Positions 46,180 through 56,465 of a stretch of DNA of 64,000 nt are shown piece after piece. The notes under the pieces were generated by a model, which ran no database searches, was not told the DNA's origin, and saw only the letters and a program-made list of their open reading frames with translations. The translations under genes were made by a program, and so were the position numbers. Positions within the stretch are counted from its first letter, which is position 1. Each line of letters opens with the position of its first letter. The stretch comes from Pocillopora verrucosa (taxonomy: Eukaryota; Cnidaria; Anthozoa; Scleractinia; Pocilloporidae), in the NCBI RefSeq assembly GCF_036669915.1, contig NC_089312.1, positions 4,684,938-4,748,937 of the forward strand, given 5' to 3'.

Positions 46180-46220
46180 CAACACACGTGAAAAGATACG
46201 ATATCTTTTCACGTGTGTTG
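46180..46220. repeat. Perfect hairpin, 19-bp arms with 3-bp loop
   Basis: CAACACACGTGAAAAGATA, loop CGA, then its exact complement. It lies about 20 bp from the point where homology to the non-inverted sequence (41285-41390) ends. The equivalent hairpins near 3877-3917 and 58237-58277 are imperfect. Confidence 0.95.
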
Positions 46221-46448
46221 TTAGGGCTTTTCTCAGGGCAGGAAATCCCTGTATAACACCACAGTTAATGTGAGAAGTATACATATTGTCAGTCGTAATG
46301 ATTACCAGCAAAGCAAAAACTGGTTGTGTCATACATTGTCCTTACATCTTTTCGAAACTCCCTTCTTCTAGAGCTACTTTATTACAATTCTCCTAAAGAA
46401 CATTATTTCTTGGCTGACAAACTACAAAATTACATCGGGTTCACTTAC

Positions 46449-46536
46449 CTCTGATACACTTACAGAAGGGTGTCTTGGATTTTTCGCTTGCGGAACATTT
46501 TTCGTTTTCTTTGCATGGATAATCTTTGCAGGTGCT
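46449..46536 (-). pseudogene. Orphan EGF-like exon (intact splice sites)
   Basis: 88-bp open exon encoding STCKDYPCKENEKCSASEKS and ending CKCIR, with acceptor TTAG and donor GTAAGTGA. It lies upstream of the PAN exon of locus D instead of between PAN and FReD, so it has no obvious parent transcript. Confidence 0.65.
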
Positions 46537-46780
46537 CTAAAATTTGTAATGAGAAACATTTGCATTTTCAAACGTCAATAACGAAATTTTTGTTTGGTCT
46601 TGAGAGGTGAATGCCTTTAATCGATTTTACATGCAAGAAGAAGCTCAAGACATATGCCGGTTTACATTTTAAAATATTCTCTAACTGTGATACACCAACC
46701 TTACTCTAACTGACATATGTCGCTAAAGTTTCTTAAGAATTATAAAATTAAACGATACTTATCTATAAGTTGATGTTTGT

Positions 46781-47060
46781 TTAGGATTCTCTCTTGTCAT
46801 CAGTCCGGAACGAAGGAGTCACATGCCCTTATTGTGCCCTCCTCCCGTCTGCTTTGTTCCTTTTCTCCTGTATCACTCACGTTGAATACTGATCAGCGAC
46901 GCACATGCACATCTCATGTGACTCCTTTGTTCCGGACTGATGACAAGATAGAATCGTAACCAAACTTCAACTTACATGCAGGTAAGTCTCGTTTGATTTT
47001 ATAATTCTACCTTATCATCAGTCTACGTCACAACGGAGTCACATGAGATTTCAAAGTCCT
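46781..47060. repeat. DIRS-type terminal repeats (inverted plus direct copies)
   Basis: A 40-bp motif (TTGTCATCAGTCCGGAACGA... to GGAGTCACATG) at 46787-46820 is repeated in inverted form at 46914-46955, and again, diverged, in direct form at 47010-47048. A related set is at 58985-59200, next to the tyrosine recombinase tail. This matches the inverted-terminal-repeat plus internal-repeat layout of DIRS elements. Confidence 0.6.
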
Positions 47061-47149
47061 GTAGAACGAGCTGCCCTCCTAACGGAAACAGTTTTACAGA
47101 ACGTGATGAGCAGAGACAAACACGATGATGATGATGATGATTCTTTTCC

Positions 47150-47756
47150 ATCAAAACCAGCTTATCAATAACTTGAGAACTGATATATTTCAGTGCCACA
47201 CTGTTCATTACTCGTTTAAGTATTTTGAAAATACTAGTCCAAACCGACTTTAAAGTCAGGGCTCTACAGGACGACATCGTCTCACTGCGCATACATTTTC
47301 CATTCATCATGGCTTGTGTTTCATCTTGACAAATCACATAGTTCGATGAAAGATCCATTGCAGACGTTTTGCTAAGTTTGGTTTGGTTGCTCTCCTCATG
47401 TAATAACTTCAGTACTTCATTCGTGTAATTGTCATTATCGTGACATGATTGTAAGATATACTTGCTGGGATCCTTGAGGCTTTTTGTATGTGAAACTGCA
47501 CCCTCGTTATCAAAACCATGCTCGGGAATCTGAAGCTCATAGTCCAAGTCATTATCGTTGTCACAATCACCAACTTGATGCTGCGCTACACAACTTGATT
47601 ACTTCTTGAGACACAATTTTTGTTCATGTTGTTCTCATTCGTGTTTAGAATTTCTTCCATCTCATCATTCCCGGAATCATTTGGCTTCTGCTCACATTCA
47701 GACAATAACTTGCAAAGCTCTTGATCATCAAAATCATCAGTTGAAAACTCATCAAA
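47150..47756 (-). pseudogene. Fragment of an unrecognised acidic gene, copy 2
   Basis: An acceptor (TTTTTTCACCTTTTAG) precedes FDEFSTDDFDDQELCKLL and SECEQKPNDSGNDEM. The frame stops near 47590 after a deletion relative to copy 1 (7630-8241). A second open frame then continues with DYELQIPEHGFDNEG, KSLKDPSKYILQSCHDND and EVLKLLHEESNQTKL. No domain recognised. A 40-bp piece of the same gene (plus strand) also sits at 20775-20815 beside a Penelope fragment, which suggests the family is carried by mobile DNA. Confidence 0.45.
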
Positions 47757-48557
47757 CTAAAAGGTGAAAAAAATCGATATTGAAACTTTTACTGATATGT
47801 TAAAAAACGAGCATGTCTGTCACTCGACAATCTCTTGATATGTGAGTGATTAGTGTAAGCTATACTCTATGAATCGTTTTCAAATTCTTCACATTCGAAG
47901 ATTAGATACAAATCTTTATTCGATTACCTCGCAACTTGACAATGGATTGATTTCCTGTGGAACTGGTTCTTGTGAAAGTAATCAAATGATTCATAGTTTA
48001 TAATTTGTTTTTTTCTGATATACGCTACAACTGGCTTATAATATGTAAAAAAGATGTCTACAGCGGCAATACCCCCACAATTTATTGATTAATGTGAAAT
48101 TCAAGTTTTGCACTTGCCACACTCACTTCCAATTTTTTGCTTGTTTGTTTGTTTGCTTTGTAAGGATTCGTCTTTATCTTCTATAGCTTTGCCAAGTCTG
48201 GAAAACTGTTTCCCAAAAATCCACACCTTTTCACGATTTCAAGACACGGCGTACTTAGACTATCTTATTGAAGGATAAATAAAATTGTACAAAGTTGGAA
48301 GAGTGACTTTAAGAAACATTACACATATATAAAGATTTATCTAAATCTTGTTCAGTTCCCGAACAGTTTTACGAAAGGTTATTATAATAGTTGATTTATT
48401 TCTAAATTTTACGCTTTCCCCCGGTATAGCTTTCCAAACGTTCAGTCACTCCCGACAAAGCTAATAACTACTTTTACAAAGTATTTTAAAACATTCTGGA
48501 GGCTTACAACAACTATTATGGTAGTATTACATCATGATTTCGTGACCTGATAAAATG

Positions 48558-48570
48558 TTCCGGAAACTTC
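48558..48570. promoter_or_regulatory. Heat-shock-element motif HSE2, copy c
   Basis: TTCCGGAAACTTC, a perfect three-block array. The partner HSE1 near 48483 has decayed (TTTTAAAACATTC). Confidence 0.45.
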
Positions 48571-48845
48571 CATGGTATGCAAGACAACATGTCTTAGCAT
48601 TTAATGAATTTCCATGTAGTTATCTTCACAGTTATATTCTAGCACATGTTATCAACAAAGCCATCGAATGTACGCAAAACTGTGAGTAGTTTCCCAGTCA
48701 GACGGCGATCATGTGAATATTTCCCGCTAGGATCTTGACGCCACGATTTAGTTTTAGCAATGCAGCATAGAAACTCTTTACGGACCTTTTTGGTTGTAAG
48801 ATAAGCTTCTTGCCTATGTAATGCCTGGTTATAAATGCTAACGTC

Positions 48846-49020
48846 TGTAGAACAGACTATTCCGTGCAATGACTGTGATAACGTGTATATCGGACAGACC
48901 AAACGTCAGTTCGGTACACGTTTGAAAGGGCATCAAAAAAAGGGGTCTTCTTTTGCAAAAAAAAAATTCAGCTTTATCGGAGCACACATGCCTAACCAGC
49001 CATGCAATTGGGTGAGATAG
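48846..49020 (+). mobile_element. Penelope-like GIY-YIG endonuclease fragment
   Basis: The plus frame reads IPCNDCDNVYIGQTKRQFG, then TRLKGHQKK. This is the PC-x2-C cysteine signature followed by the YIG motif and conserved Arg of Penelope-like GIY-YIG domains. It ends after GAHMPNQPCNW. No reverse transcriptase is present. Confidence 0.75.
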
Positions 49021-49660
49021 GTCTAAAGTTATAACCACTAATGGGCGTTACCACCACTGCCTTTGTTTGGAAGCCTGGCATACCAACTCCGCCCACGCTC
49101 CTTTAAATCGCAGCTTACTTCCTGGCGCCCATTTACACCTAGTCAGAAAAAAGCGCAGCTAATTAAGTTAAGCAAACAATTCTGAGTCAAAACATGGAGT
49201 AACAATTTAAACACATAAAGCTGGGGACAGTTTTTTGATAAAATGTTACTGCCAATTAAGCGCTACTTATAGAATTTCTTTTCTTTGGAGGATAATATAT
49301 GTTTACGAATTTGATCTCTTTAGAAATACAATGTTAAACCCGTTAGTTATGTCATGAAAACATGTTTTAACCAAAAGAATAACTACGATACATGGCAATC
49401 TTAAAAGTTAAAAGTTTTGCAATAGAAGCGTCTCTTGGTAAGTCACTTTCAAAAAACAAACACGAAGTATTCTGACATTTGTCAGTGGCTTTTAAAACGT
49501 CCTGTCAAGCGAAGGGCATCTGTATTGAGGTTGACCCCGATTTTTTCCGATATTATGAGCTTCTCTTGGTGTTTTTATCATAAGGATTTTTATCTGGCAC
49601 AATTTGATTGAAGTGTTACTGACGTGGACGAGTTTTCTCTAAGGTACTATCTTCACTTAC

Positions 49661-49816
49661 CCTGCAGAGTGTCTCTCCATCCACCACAACCGTGTGATTA
49701 TTGACCATCGCACCAACAGCGACGTTCAAATTTCCTCTCAACCCAGACATAACAAATGATCCAATGAAAATCATTCGAGACAAAACGTAACGCTTGGGGA
49801 GAGCATTAACAGTCAT
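49661..49816 (-). CDS. SLC17-like transporter first exon, solo copy (unit with no lectin)
   Basis: From ATG 49816 to a strong donor (CTGCAGG then GTAAGTGA), 52 codons in phase 0. It reads LPKRYVLSRMIFIGSFVMSG, then LRGNLNVAVGAMVNNHTVVV and DGETLCR. This is the start of the first membrane helix and luminal loop of SLC17 anion transporters (sialin/VGLUT: KRY..., R-NL-VAI-MVN). No intact later exon follows on the minus strand, so expression as a transporter is unlikely. Confidence 0.6.
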
Positions 49817-50102
49817 TTTGCGTCAGATAAACATTAAGCAATCTTAAATAAACAAGGTCCGAAATATTAAAAAAAAAAACAGCAGAAGGAATCCTCCTAT
49901 CTCAATTTGTAACAGAGTTAAGATTTACGCGTCTTTATACCCAAAACGCGCCTTTGGTCCAAAACATCTTTCTCCATGGTTATTTTCTATAAGTTCATGT
50001 TGAAATGTAGCAGACACTTAAAATTATATTTTGGAGTAATTATTTATTGAAATACGAAGTAAAGAAAAGAAAGATGACAGGTCTTCAATCGAGTTATGTG
50101 TG

Positions 50103-50595
50103 ACGTCTCACGATGTAGTCACATGTGATGTAGATCGCGACGTTTCGACTGCATACTGCTACTCTTCTTCGACTGCATACTGCTAGTCTTCTTCTCTAGG
50201 CTTTGGTGGTTCCGCCTGTTGAAGGATACCGTTAACAGCTCTTCTGACCGTGACACTTATTACTACACGCGCAGGGTCAAGGAGGCAATTCACATAAGAC
50301 TTCACCCTAACAACATCAACAGGATAGTGGAAGAGAAATTCCAGAAGCGTGGATGCCCACGATCAAAAAACACAACAGCAGGAGAGCCGCACGACAGCGG
50401 ACCGCCGAGGGAGCAAATCACTGAGCGATCAGCAAGGATCAAAATGCACCAATCAGAGCTGTTGAAAAACAACCAATCACAGAAGAACATCATACTTTAT
50501 AAGATCACATATGACCTCATCGCCTGAAGAAGACTAACCATACGCAGTAGAAACGTCGCGATCCATCACACGTGACTACATCCCGAGACAAACGA
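50103..50595 (+). mobile_element. Penelope-like element 3' part with inverted ends
   Basis: Between two inverted arms (50107-50150 and 50540-50588, sharing GTAGTCACxTGTGATG and CGCGACGTTTC) lies coding-like sequence: DTYYYTRRVKEAIHIRLHPN, then a frame switch to EIPEAW and PTIKKHNSRRAAR. This resembles the region that follows the GIY-YIG domain in Penelope-like elements. A 24-bp direct repeat (CGACTGCATACTGCTA-TCTTCTT) is in the left arm. Confidence 0.65.
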
Positions 50596-50619
50596 AAAAC
50601 TTAGCTTTTACCATCAAAA

Positions 50620-51060
50620 TTGTACTTTGACACCAAGAAAAAAATCTGTCGCGCTTAGAAGTTCGTTTCTCTAAAAGTCAAGGCACGAAAAACTAGCGAA
50701 AAAAATCAAAGTTTGGATCGTTCAGTTCGGCCATTTTGTTACCCCTTTTTTTTTCCCAGTTCTTCACTTTAATACCCTGGAAAATTCCGCGTGCTCTCTA
50801 CATACTAGTGGAATAATAACCAAGCTAACGTTATTTTTCGCGTTTATACGTGTATCTTTCTTACTTATGCTCAAGAGATCATTTAAAATTAACCCCAAAG
50901 TTTTCACCAAGCTAACCAAAAAATGTTAGAAGAAGAAAAGTTAAAAGAAGTCTTTTCAGCTTGGCTCATGAAATTAAGATCAGAATATCAGTTTTGCCGC
51001 GAAACAAGTTCAGCTGCACGAAGTGTTTGGGGAATTAATTTTAGGAATTGCTCCAATCGT
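50620..51060. repeat. Interspersed repeat family P, copy 4
   Basis: Matches 37070-37520, with the same junction to the Crypton-like segment. Confidence 0.6.
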
Positions 51061-51064
51061 GTCA

Positions 51065-51420
51065 ATTGCGCCTCTCGGTCAGGTTAATGTATGAGCGGCA
51101 AAGCCTTCACCATCCTCAATTCAAGGTCGTTTATCGGGATTTGTTCGGATAACGGCTGCTAAAACACTGAAAAATCCGTATCGCTTACTGACAGAGACGT
51201 TCAAACTTTCCTTGAGGGGAAAGGAAACCAAACTTATAAGGAAAGAAAAACCGAAAGTTACGAAATCAGTGGCTTTGGTAAGGGCAGAATGAAAATCGAC
51301 AACCGGAAGATTTGCCACAGGCCGATTTTGGCCGAGTACCTGAAAGATTTCTTCTGTCCGTAAGGACAAAGTCAATAACTGAGAATTTGTACATTAAAAT
51401 TACGCACATTGTTTATTTTT
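51065..51420 (+). pseudogene. Probable Crypton/DUF3504-type fragment, copy 2
   Basis: Homologous to 37580-37908 (NPYRLLTETFKLSLRGKE, EKPKVTKSVALVRA) but missing about 17 bp and stopped after VRAE. Inactive. Confidence 0.5.
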
Positions 51421-51818
51421 GTAGTTTTTCAACGCATTTTCTTCATCTTGAGCCTTAGCGCCAAGGCACTTTACGATTTTTATTCGGGGATTATCAATCC
51501 TTTTATTTTCATTCATTAAAAAAGTTGACTTTTCTTGTCAGTAAAGGGCTATTGTGTTTATATGAAAAATTCCTGGTAAAGAAATTAAGTGTAAGTCCTA
51601 AATAATTATAATCCTATACATTGCCCCAGTTTTATGAGACTTTATCCCTGGTCAAATATATAATCGTAAGTCGCTAACTACTTTTACATCGAAGCTTAAG
51701 ACAACTTTCTAAAAAACGATTTCTTTTTAAACTGCACCATTTACAATACTAGTACTTATTTCACTTTTTTTTACTACAATCGTTATCATCGTCATCATTA
51801 TTATTATTTTTAACTCAC

Positions 51819-52030
51819 CAACACGTAGCCCTCTAATATTCTTAATACAATCAATGCGATAGGGTTCCAGCGCGTTGCCATGGGAGTTAACATAGTTAGC
51901 AATAAGGCGATGATGACAGCAGCTCCGAACAGACCAGCTCCACCCACTCGTAATGCTAACCATCCCCCCTGGGATTTGGAACACCATGTAACCGTGATAA
52001 AATGCTCCTAGAATTACACCTAACGAAAAC
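51819..52030 (-). pseudogene. SLC17-like second exon, one-base frameshift
   Basis: Reading minus: SLGVILGAFYHGYMVFQIPG, then in the +1 frame GGWLALRVGGAGLFGAA, LLLTMLTPMATRWNPIAL and LRILEG, closing at a GTGAGT donor. This is the GxIxGSFFxGYxxTQIPGG signature helix pair of SLC17 transporters. A run of six C (51964-51969), where five are expected, shifts the frame at PGG. Upstream, in-frame stops suggest the exon start is also damaged. Its first exon is 53009-53135. Confidence 0.75.
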
Positions 52031-52334
52031 AAATGAACCTATCATCTGTTGCGGCCTAATCAAACGACAGAAAGAAGATTAAAATCCCACAGAATCGACT
52101 TCTTTGTTTAACAACTTGTAATATTCTTAATAAGGAGCGAATCCTACAGTCAGTACAGTATTAATCCGTAATACACTTACTTAAGCCAACTACAAGGTAC
52201 ATCTTATCTTACCACCGACCAAAAAAAGCGTCCTGTTACGCGAAGGGCACCTGTACTGAGGTCGGCCCATGTGAAGTGGTCGCTTACAGAAGGATGGTAT
52301 CATAAAATAGAGACATATCAACAGTGTTAAAATT

Positions 52335-52930
52335 ATTCATAGTCGGCTGCAAGCGGTGATCGCTAGCAACGATGAAATGAAAAATAAAGTGGATGGAAAA
52401 GTGGTGAGATAATTAACTAAGTCTTAGGTTTAACTGCACTTCACTATCTTTAACCAACGATATATTTTTTTTAGAAAAAATCTCTTTTGCAATATAAAGA
52501 GCTTCTCTTAGCACAGGACGAAATTGCAAGAATCCGTAAACGGAAACGTGGCAGAAACATGTTAAACCGTTCTGGAACACGACGGATAACCTGTGTTTCC
52601 GTTGCCGGTTTCGTGACGTTTTCTCGCGTTTCCGTTGCTGCGTATACAAATTGTGCATGTTAAACATAACGGAAACATGGAGTTGCATGTTTCCGTCACG
52701 TTTCAGAAATACGGAAACATGTGATTTCGTCCTGTGTAGTGTTTTTACCATTTCGGCTGCAAGCGGTGATCGCTAGCAACAATGAAATGAAAAATAAGTG
52801 GATGGAAAAGTGGTCAGATAATTAACTGAGTGTAAGGTTTCACTGCGCTTCACTTTCGTTAACCAACGATATATATCTTTTTAGAAATTTACCCCTTTCC
52901 AATATAATGAGCTTCTCTTGGTGTTTTTAC
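52335..52930. repeat. Tandem duplication of SLC17-intron segment
   Basis: The segment from CGGCTGCAAGCGGTGATCGC to GAGCTTCTCTT occurs twice (52337-52508 and 52754-52918). The first copy contains the MITE; the second is the empty version. Confidence 0.8.
52512..52736. mobile_element. 225-bp MITE with 13-bp terminal inverted repeats
   Basis: Ends are CACAGGACGAAAT and its exact complement. TAG flanks both sides (52509-52511, 52737-52739). The sister duplicate at about 52912-52925 is the empty site. The interior is rich in CGGAAACATG/GTTTCCG in both orientations. A 3-bp target duplication fits CACTA or Harbinger-type elements, but the family is not settled. Confidence 0.85.
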
Positions 52931-53008
52931 CTTAAGGATTTTTATCTGGCACAATTTGATTTAAGTGTTACATGGACGAGTTTTCTCTAAGCTGCTATCT
53001 TCACTTAC

Positions 53009-53135
53009 CCGTCCGATTATTGACCATCGCACAATTAGCGACATTCAAATTTACTCTCAACCCAGACATAACAAAAAATCCAATGAAAATCATTTCAGAC
53101 AAAATGTGACGCTTGGGGAGAGCATTAAAAGCCAT
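53009..53135 (-). pseudogene. SLC17-like first exon with 29-bp deletion (unit E)
   Basis: Reads MAFNALPKRHILSEMIF, then GLRVNLNVANCAMVNNRT, to GTAAGTG. It shares the 29-bp deletion with 39021-39147. The frame is open but its phase is altered. Confidence 0.65.
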
Positions 53136-53320
53136 TTTACATTAAAGACCATAGTAAAACGCGCCATCTGCCAACAAAATGTCTCATTAACCGAACTTGT
53201 ATATTACAATCATCACAAACTAAATTAAGAATTATAACTCCACGCACAGCATACATCTTTAATTCTTAATTAGGAGCTACAGTTTGCTGTTGCTTAAAGA
53301 CGCAACTACCTCAATTGAAA

Positions 53321-54512
53321 TCATGCTGGTCGAATTTTGATCTCGGTGTGCTTTAAAGAATATCCTTGTCCTCGAAATGTCTTCCATGTAATACCTTGTG
53401 CGTTACCTCCGCCTTTGTACAAACCATTTGGATTGGCGTTATGGCAGCCATTATACCACCAGCCACCTTTATAGGCTAACGCACAGTTTTTCCATTATCA
53501 ACGTCGTTATCTTTGTCTTTGGTCGTAAACCTCATGTTTCTAAGATATCAAAAGCATATCGTAAGAAACTGAGAAAAAGCGAGGAAGCATTGCTTCTAGC
53601 AGCATATCATAGTCAGTAAGATGCAGATGGTGGGAAATATGTAAGGAGCACTAATTGTCAGCAGTGCACATAAAAAGATTCCCCTATCAGGAAAGTTTGA
53701 AAAAATGGAGTTGTAAGCAAGTACACATGTTTTTTTTAGGTTAATAGTGTCAACATGAATTTGATGTCATCTTGTTGAAACAAGCAATCCTGGTCAGCAA
53801 TAAACTGGAAGTTGAAATATCTGATCGGCGATGAAGCATCCGGGATGCGATACTTCAGCTTAGATTTGTTATATGTAAAAAAAAGCTGACCAGCTTAAGA
53901 GTAGGGATCCTCGACTTCCAGCAGTCCTCAACGTATTTCCAAATATTTGGGCAAAAGCTTTTCAGAAACTACCCTTATATTACTGGTCATTCAAAGAGCA
54001 AAGTGCAAAAAGCTGCGATGCAACATACCTGATAGGCCTAGTATGGGAAGCCAACGAATCGCCTGCGGTGCCTCGGTATCCATCGATTGTCACCCGATAA
54101 TTATCGCTTTCGTCGGCCACAGCGAAAGTCGTGTACTCGGCAAATCGTCGGTCGCCTTCGTAATCCTCCATATCAATTCGAAACACCATGCTGGCAGATG
54201 CAGTCAGACGGTGAAGATAATCGTTTCCGAGCCAAAACTCGCCCTCCAGATTTCCAAAGCCCTTTTTGTATGATTCCCAGTCGACATAAAAGTCTACGGA
54301 GCCATCCATGCGCCTTTGAAAGGTGGTCCATCCTCCACCATCAGTTGTCATGTCACACAGCACTTGAAAGGAGTGTTCTTCATCAGGGTAAACCCAGTAC
54401 ACACCGTCGGTTTTGGAACCATTTTGATAATAGTCAAGACAGTTCTTGGCAGGGCAATCTAGAAATAACGAAAAAAAGGTAAAACACTTTAACGATAACA
54501 AAAAATATTTAT

Positions 54513-54543
<31 letters not shown>

Positions 54544-56034
54544 TTAGACGAAAAGTGTGGCACTTTAGTCACCTTTTTTCTCCCTTGTTAGAACTTCTTC
54601 AAAATCTTGCCCTTTTCAATGAAACTCTAGGAGTTACAATAGCAGAGTACTATGCATGTTTGTCCAGAATTTTACGTCCACAACTTAAAATGCTTTTATC
54701 TTAGATGGCTTTTTACATCAAAAAAGGTACAAAAGTGCCAGTGATCGGGGTTTCGCAAACAAAAGAAGGGAACAATCCAATTTTATGTTGAACAAATAGA
54801 TAGATGAGAGACTAATAAACGCTGGTATATTCCCCCGACCACCCCGCCAATTTTAAACAGGGTATTGAAGAGATTGGCAGAAAGTCGGGTGTAATAGTAT
54901 AAACTTTCATCTACGTTCAAGTTTACTGTTTCGAAAAAGGCCTAAAGTTTACTCTTTGAACTTGAATGTTTTACTGCGGTCAAGGCATTTGAGGAAAAAG
55001 TCATTACCCACGTTATTTAACTTTTGATTTTGGTTTCCGAAAAACATCCTACGGCCTCAGCTGTGCATCGTGTTGATCGCATAAGGAGTATTCAAAAACA
55101 ACCCGAACGAAACCATCAAAGTTGTACTTTGTGACCAACAAAAAAATTTGTCGTGCTCTTCATTTGGGCTGACGACGGCAGAAAATTTTATGAATTAGAA
55201 AGCTTGGCTTGCTTTAAAACTAAGCGCTGAAAGATTTGGGGTGAACTTGTTTTTCTTTAAGGGGGCGAACTTGTGACGGGGCAAAACTTCCATAAATCGA
55301 TTGATGTACGGATGGGAAAACAATGGAATCTTCATCAGCAGGATTTATATAAAAAACAAAGCCGGGTCTATTTCTCCTATTGTACAAACTCGATTACCAG
55401 CTCTTCATTGCAAAAATTATTTCCTTAAAATAGTTTTAGTACTTTTTGTCAAGGTCTCACTTTTTTTGGTTATCACGGTTCTACCAAGTTTCTTTCCCTG
55501 ACGTAGACATCAGCAAATTTCCCACCAGGTTGCCGCAAGATTCTTAAAAACTTTGATGACTTCTATAAGAGCATATATACAGAGCAAGGTTGGTGTATCA
55601 CTGTTAGAAAACATAAAAAAAAGAGATCCAGCTTCGATTTTAGAGATAAGATTCAAAGATTGAGCCGCAAGTAATATTTTTTATACACCTAAAGAGATTA
55701 AGCTTACCTTTATTCCTCTGTAAATGAAATGTTCGTCTTCGGTAAAGTTTGCAAATCCAACAAATCGATCAGAGTCGCTTAGCTGACATTTGAATTTCCC
55801 TGAGTCGCCCTCTAAGGTTCCAAAGTTGTAGGATTGACATCGCTCTTCATTCACACACTCAAACCGACAAGAACTTTCCGAAGAAACTTCTATTTCTTTT
55901 ATCAGGCTTCCCTTCAGCTTTTGTCCTTCTAACTCTTTGGCAAAGTTAACAGCTTTCAAATTTGGCCCTGAAATACGGCTTATGCCGTACACAGCTGAAC
56001 AGACGAGATTAAATATCCACAAATACATGTTCAT
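53321..56034 (-). pseudogene. PAN-FReD lectin, locus E: no EGF exon, frameshift in last exon
   Basis: PAN exon 56034-55708 and first FReD exon 54458-54029 are intact and close to locus D. No EGF exon exists between 54458 and 55708: the segment 54545-55006 is unrelated to the introns of other loci. The PAN donor (phase 0) and FReD acceptor (phase 1) do not match without it. The last exon, 53539-53321, is one base short: a T5 run (53487-53491) replaces T6, so translation stops shortly after GKT. Two independent defects make a pseudogene likely. The remaining residues, including the calcium motif and WWY, are otherwise conserved. Confidence 0.8.
54545..55006. other. Gap: unrelated segment replacing the EGF exon region of locus E
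   Basis: No similarity to the EGF-bearing introns of loci A, C or D. No terminal repeats or coding frame recognised. Confidence 0.4.
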
Positions 56035-56189
56035 TCTCCATGGAAAGCTTTTCACGTGAACTGATGTGGAAATTTCTTTGACTTTGAGCGGCGACCTAGC
56101 TAGGTTAGCAAGTGAAGATGCATTCTTAAAGTGAAAAAATAGTTTGCAACAATTTCTTTTACGCTCCTAACATGCGAAGAATGCGCTCG

Positions 56190-56465
56190 GGAAGCGTTGT
56201 ACATAAATATTTTTCATCTACATTATTATAATCATTATACCCGTGATAGAGCGTTCAGTTCTTCTAAATTAATTAATTTCATAAAAGGAACACACCTAGT
56301 TAACTTGTGGTATCCATATTCATCTCTTTAACGACGCGAAGAATACGCTGATTGAGAAGTTGTAAATAATCCTCTATAATCATTATTACTATAATCATAA
56401 TATCTTAGGTAGAGCGGAAAGCTGTTATGAATCATCAGTCATATAATAGAAATACTCTCCTCTAA
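56190..56465. repeat. Minisatellite, about 2 units upstream of lectin locus E
   Basis: Same family and position as at 1845-2100. Confidence 0.65.

Larger units (their letters stand above)
42180..46660. repeat. Segmental duplication, copy 2 of 3
   Basis: Counterpart of 658-4640 and 55010-58980. It differs by the 908-bp insertion at 43437-44344 and by a perfect hairpin at its inversion junction. Confidence 0.8.
48410..49500. repeat. SLC17-like intron duplicon with heat-shock motif
   Basis: Matches 29220-30090 and 60190-61080, interrupted by the Penelope fragment at 48846-49150. A minus frame at 48639-48902 (NQALHRQEAYLTTKKVRKEF...) also has decayed counterparts at 29510-29690 and 60480-60680, so an unknown exon may once have existed here. 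Confidence 0.6.

Noticed and set aside
47023..47160. Histidine-run protein end (HHHHH) of the 47023-47547 frame
   Set aside because: It comes from an ATG trinucleotide repeat read on the minus strand beyond the homologous part of the acidic gene.
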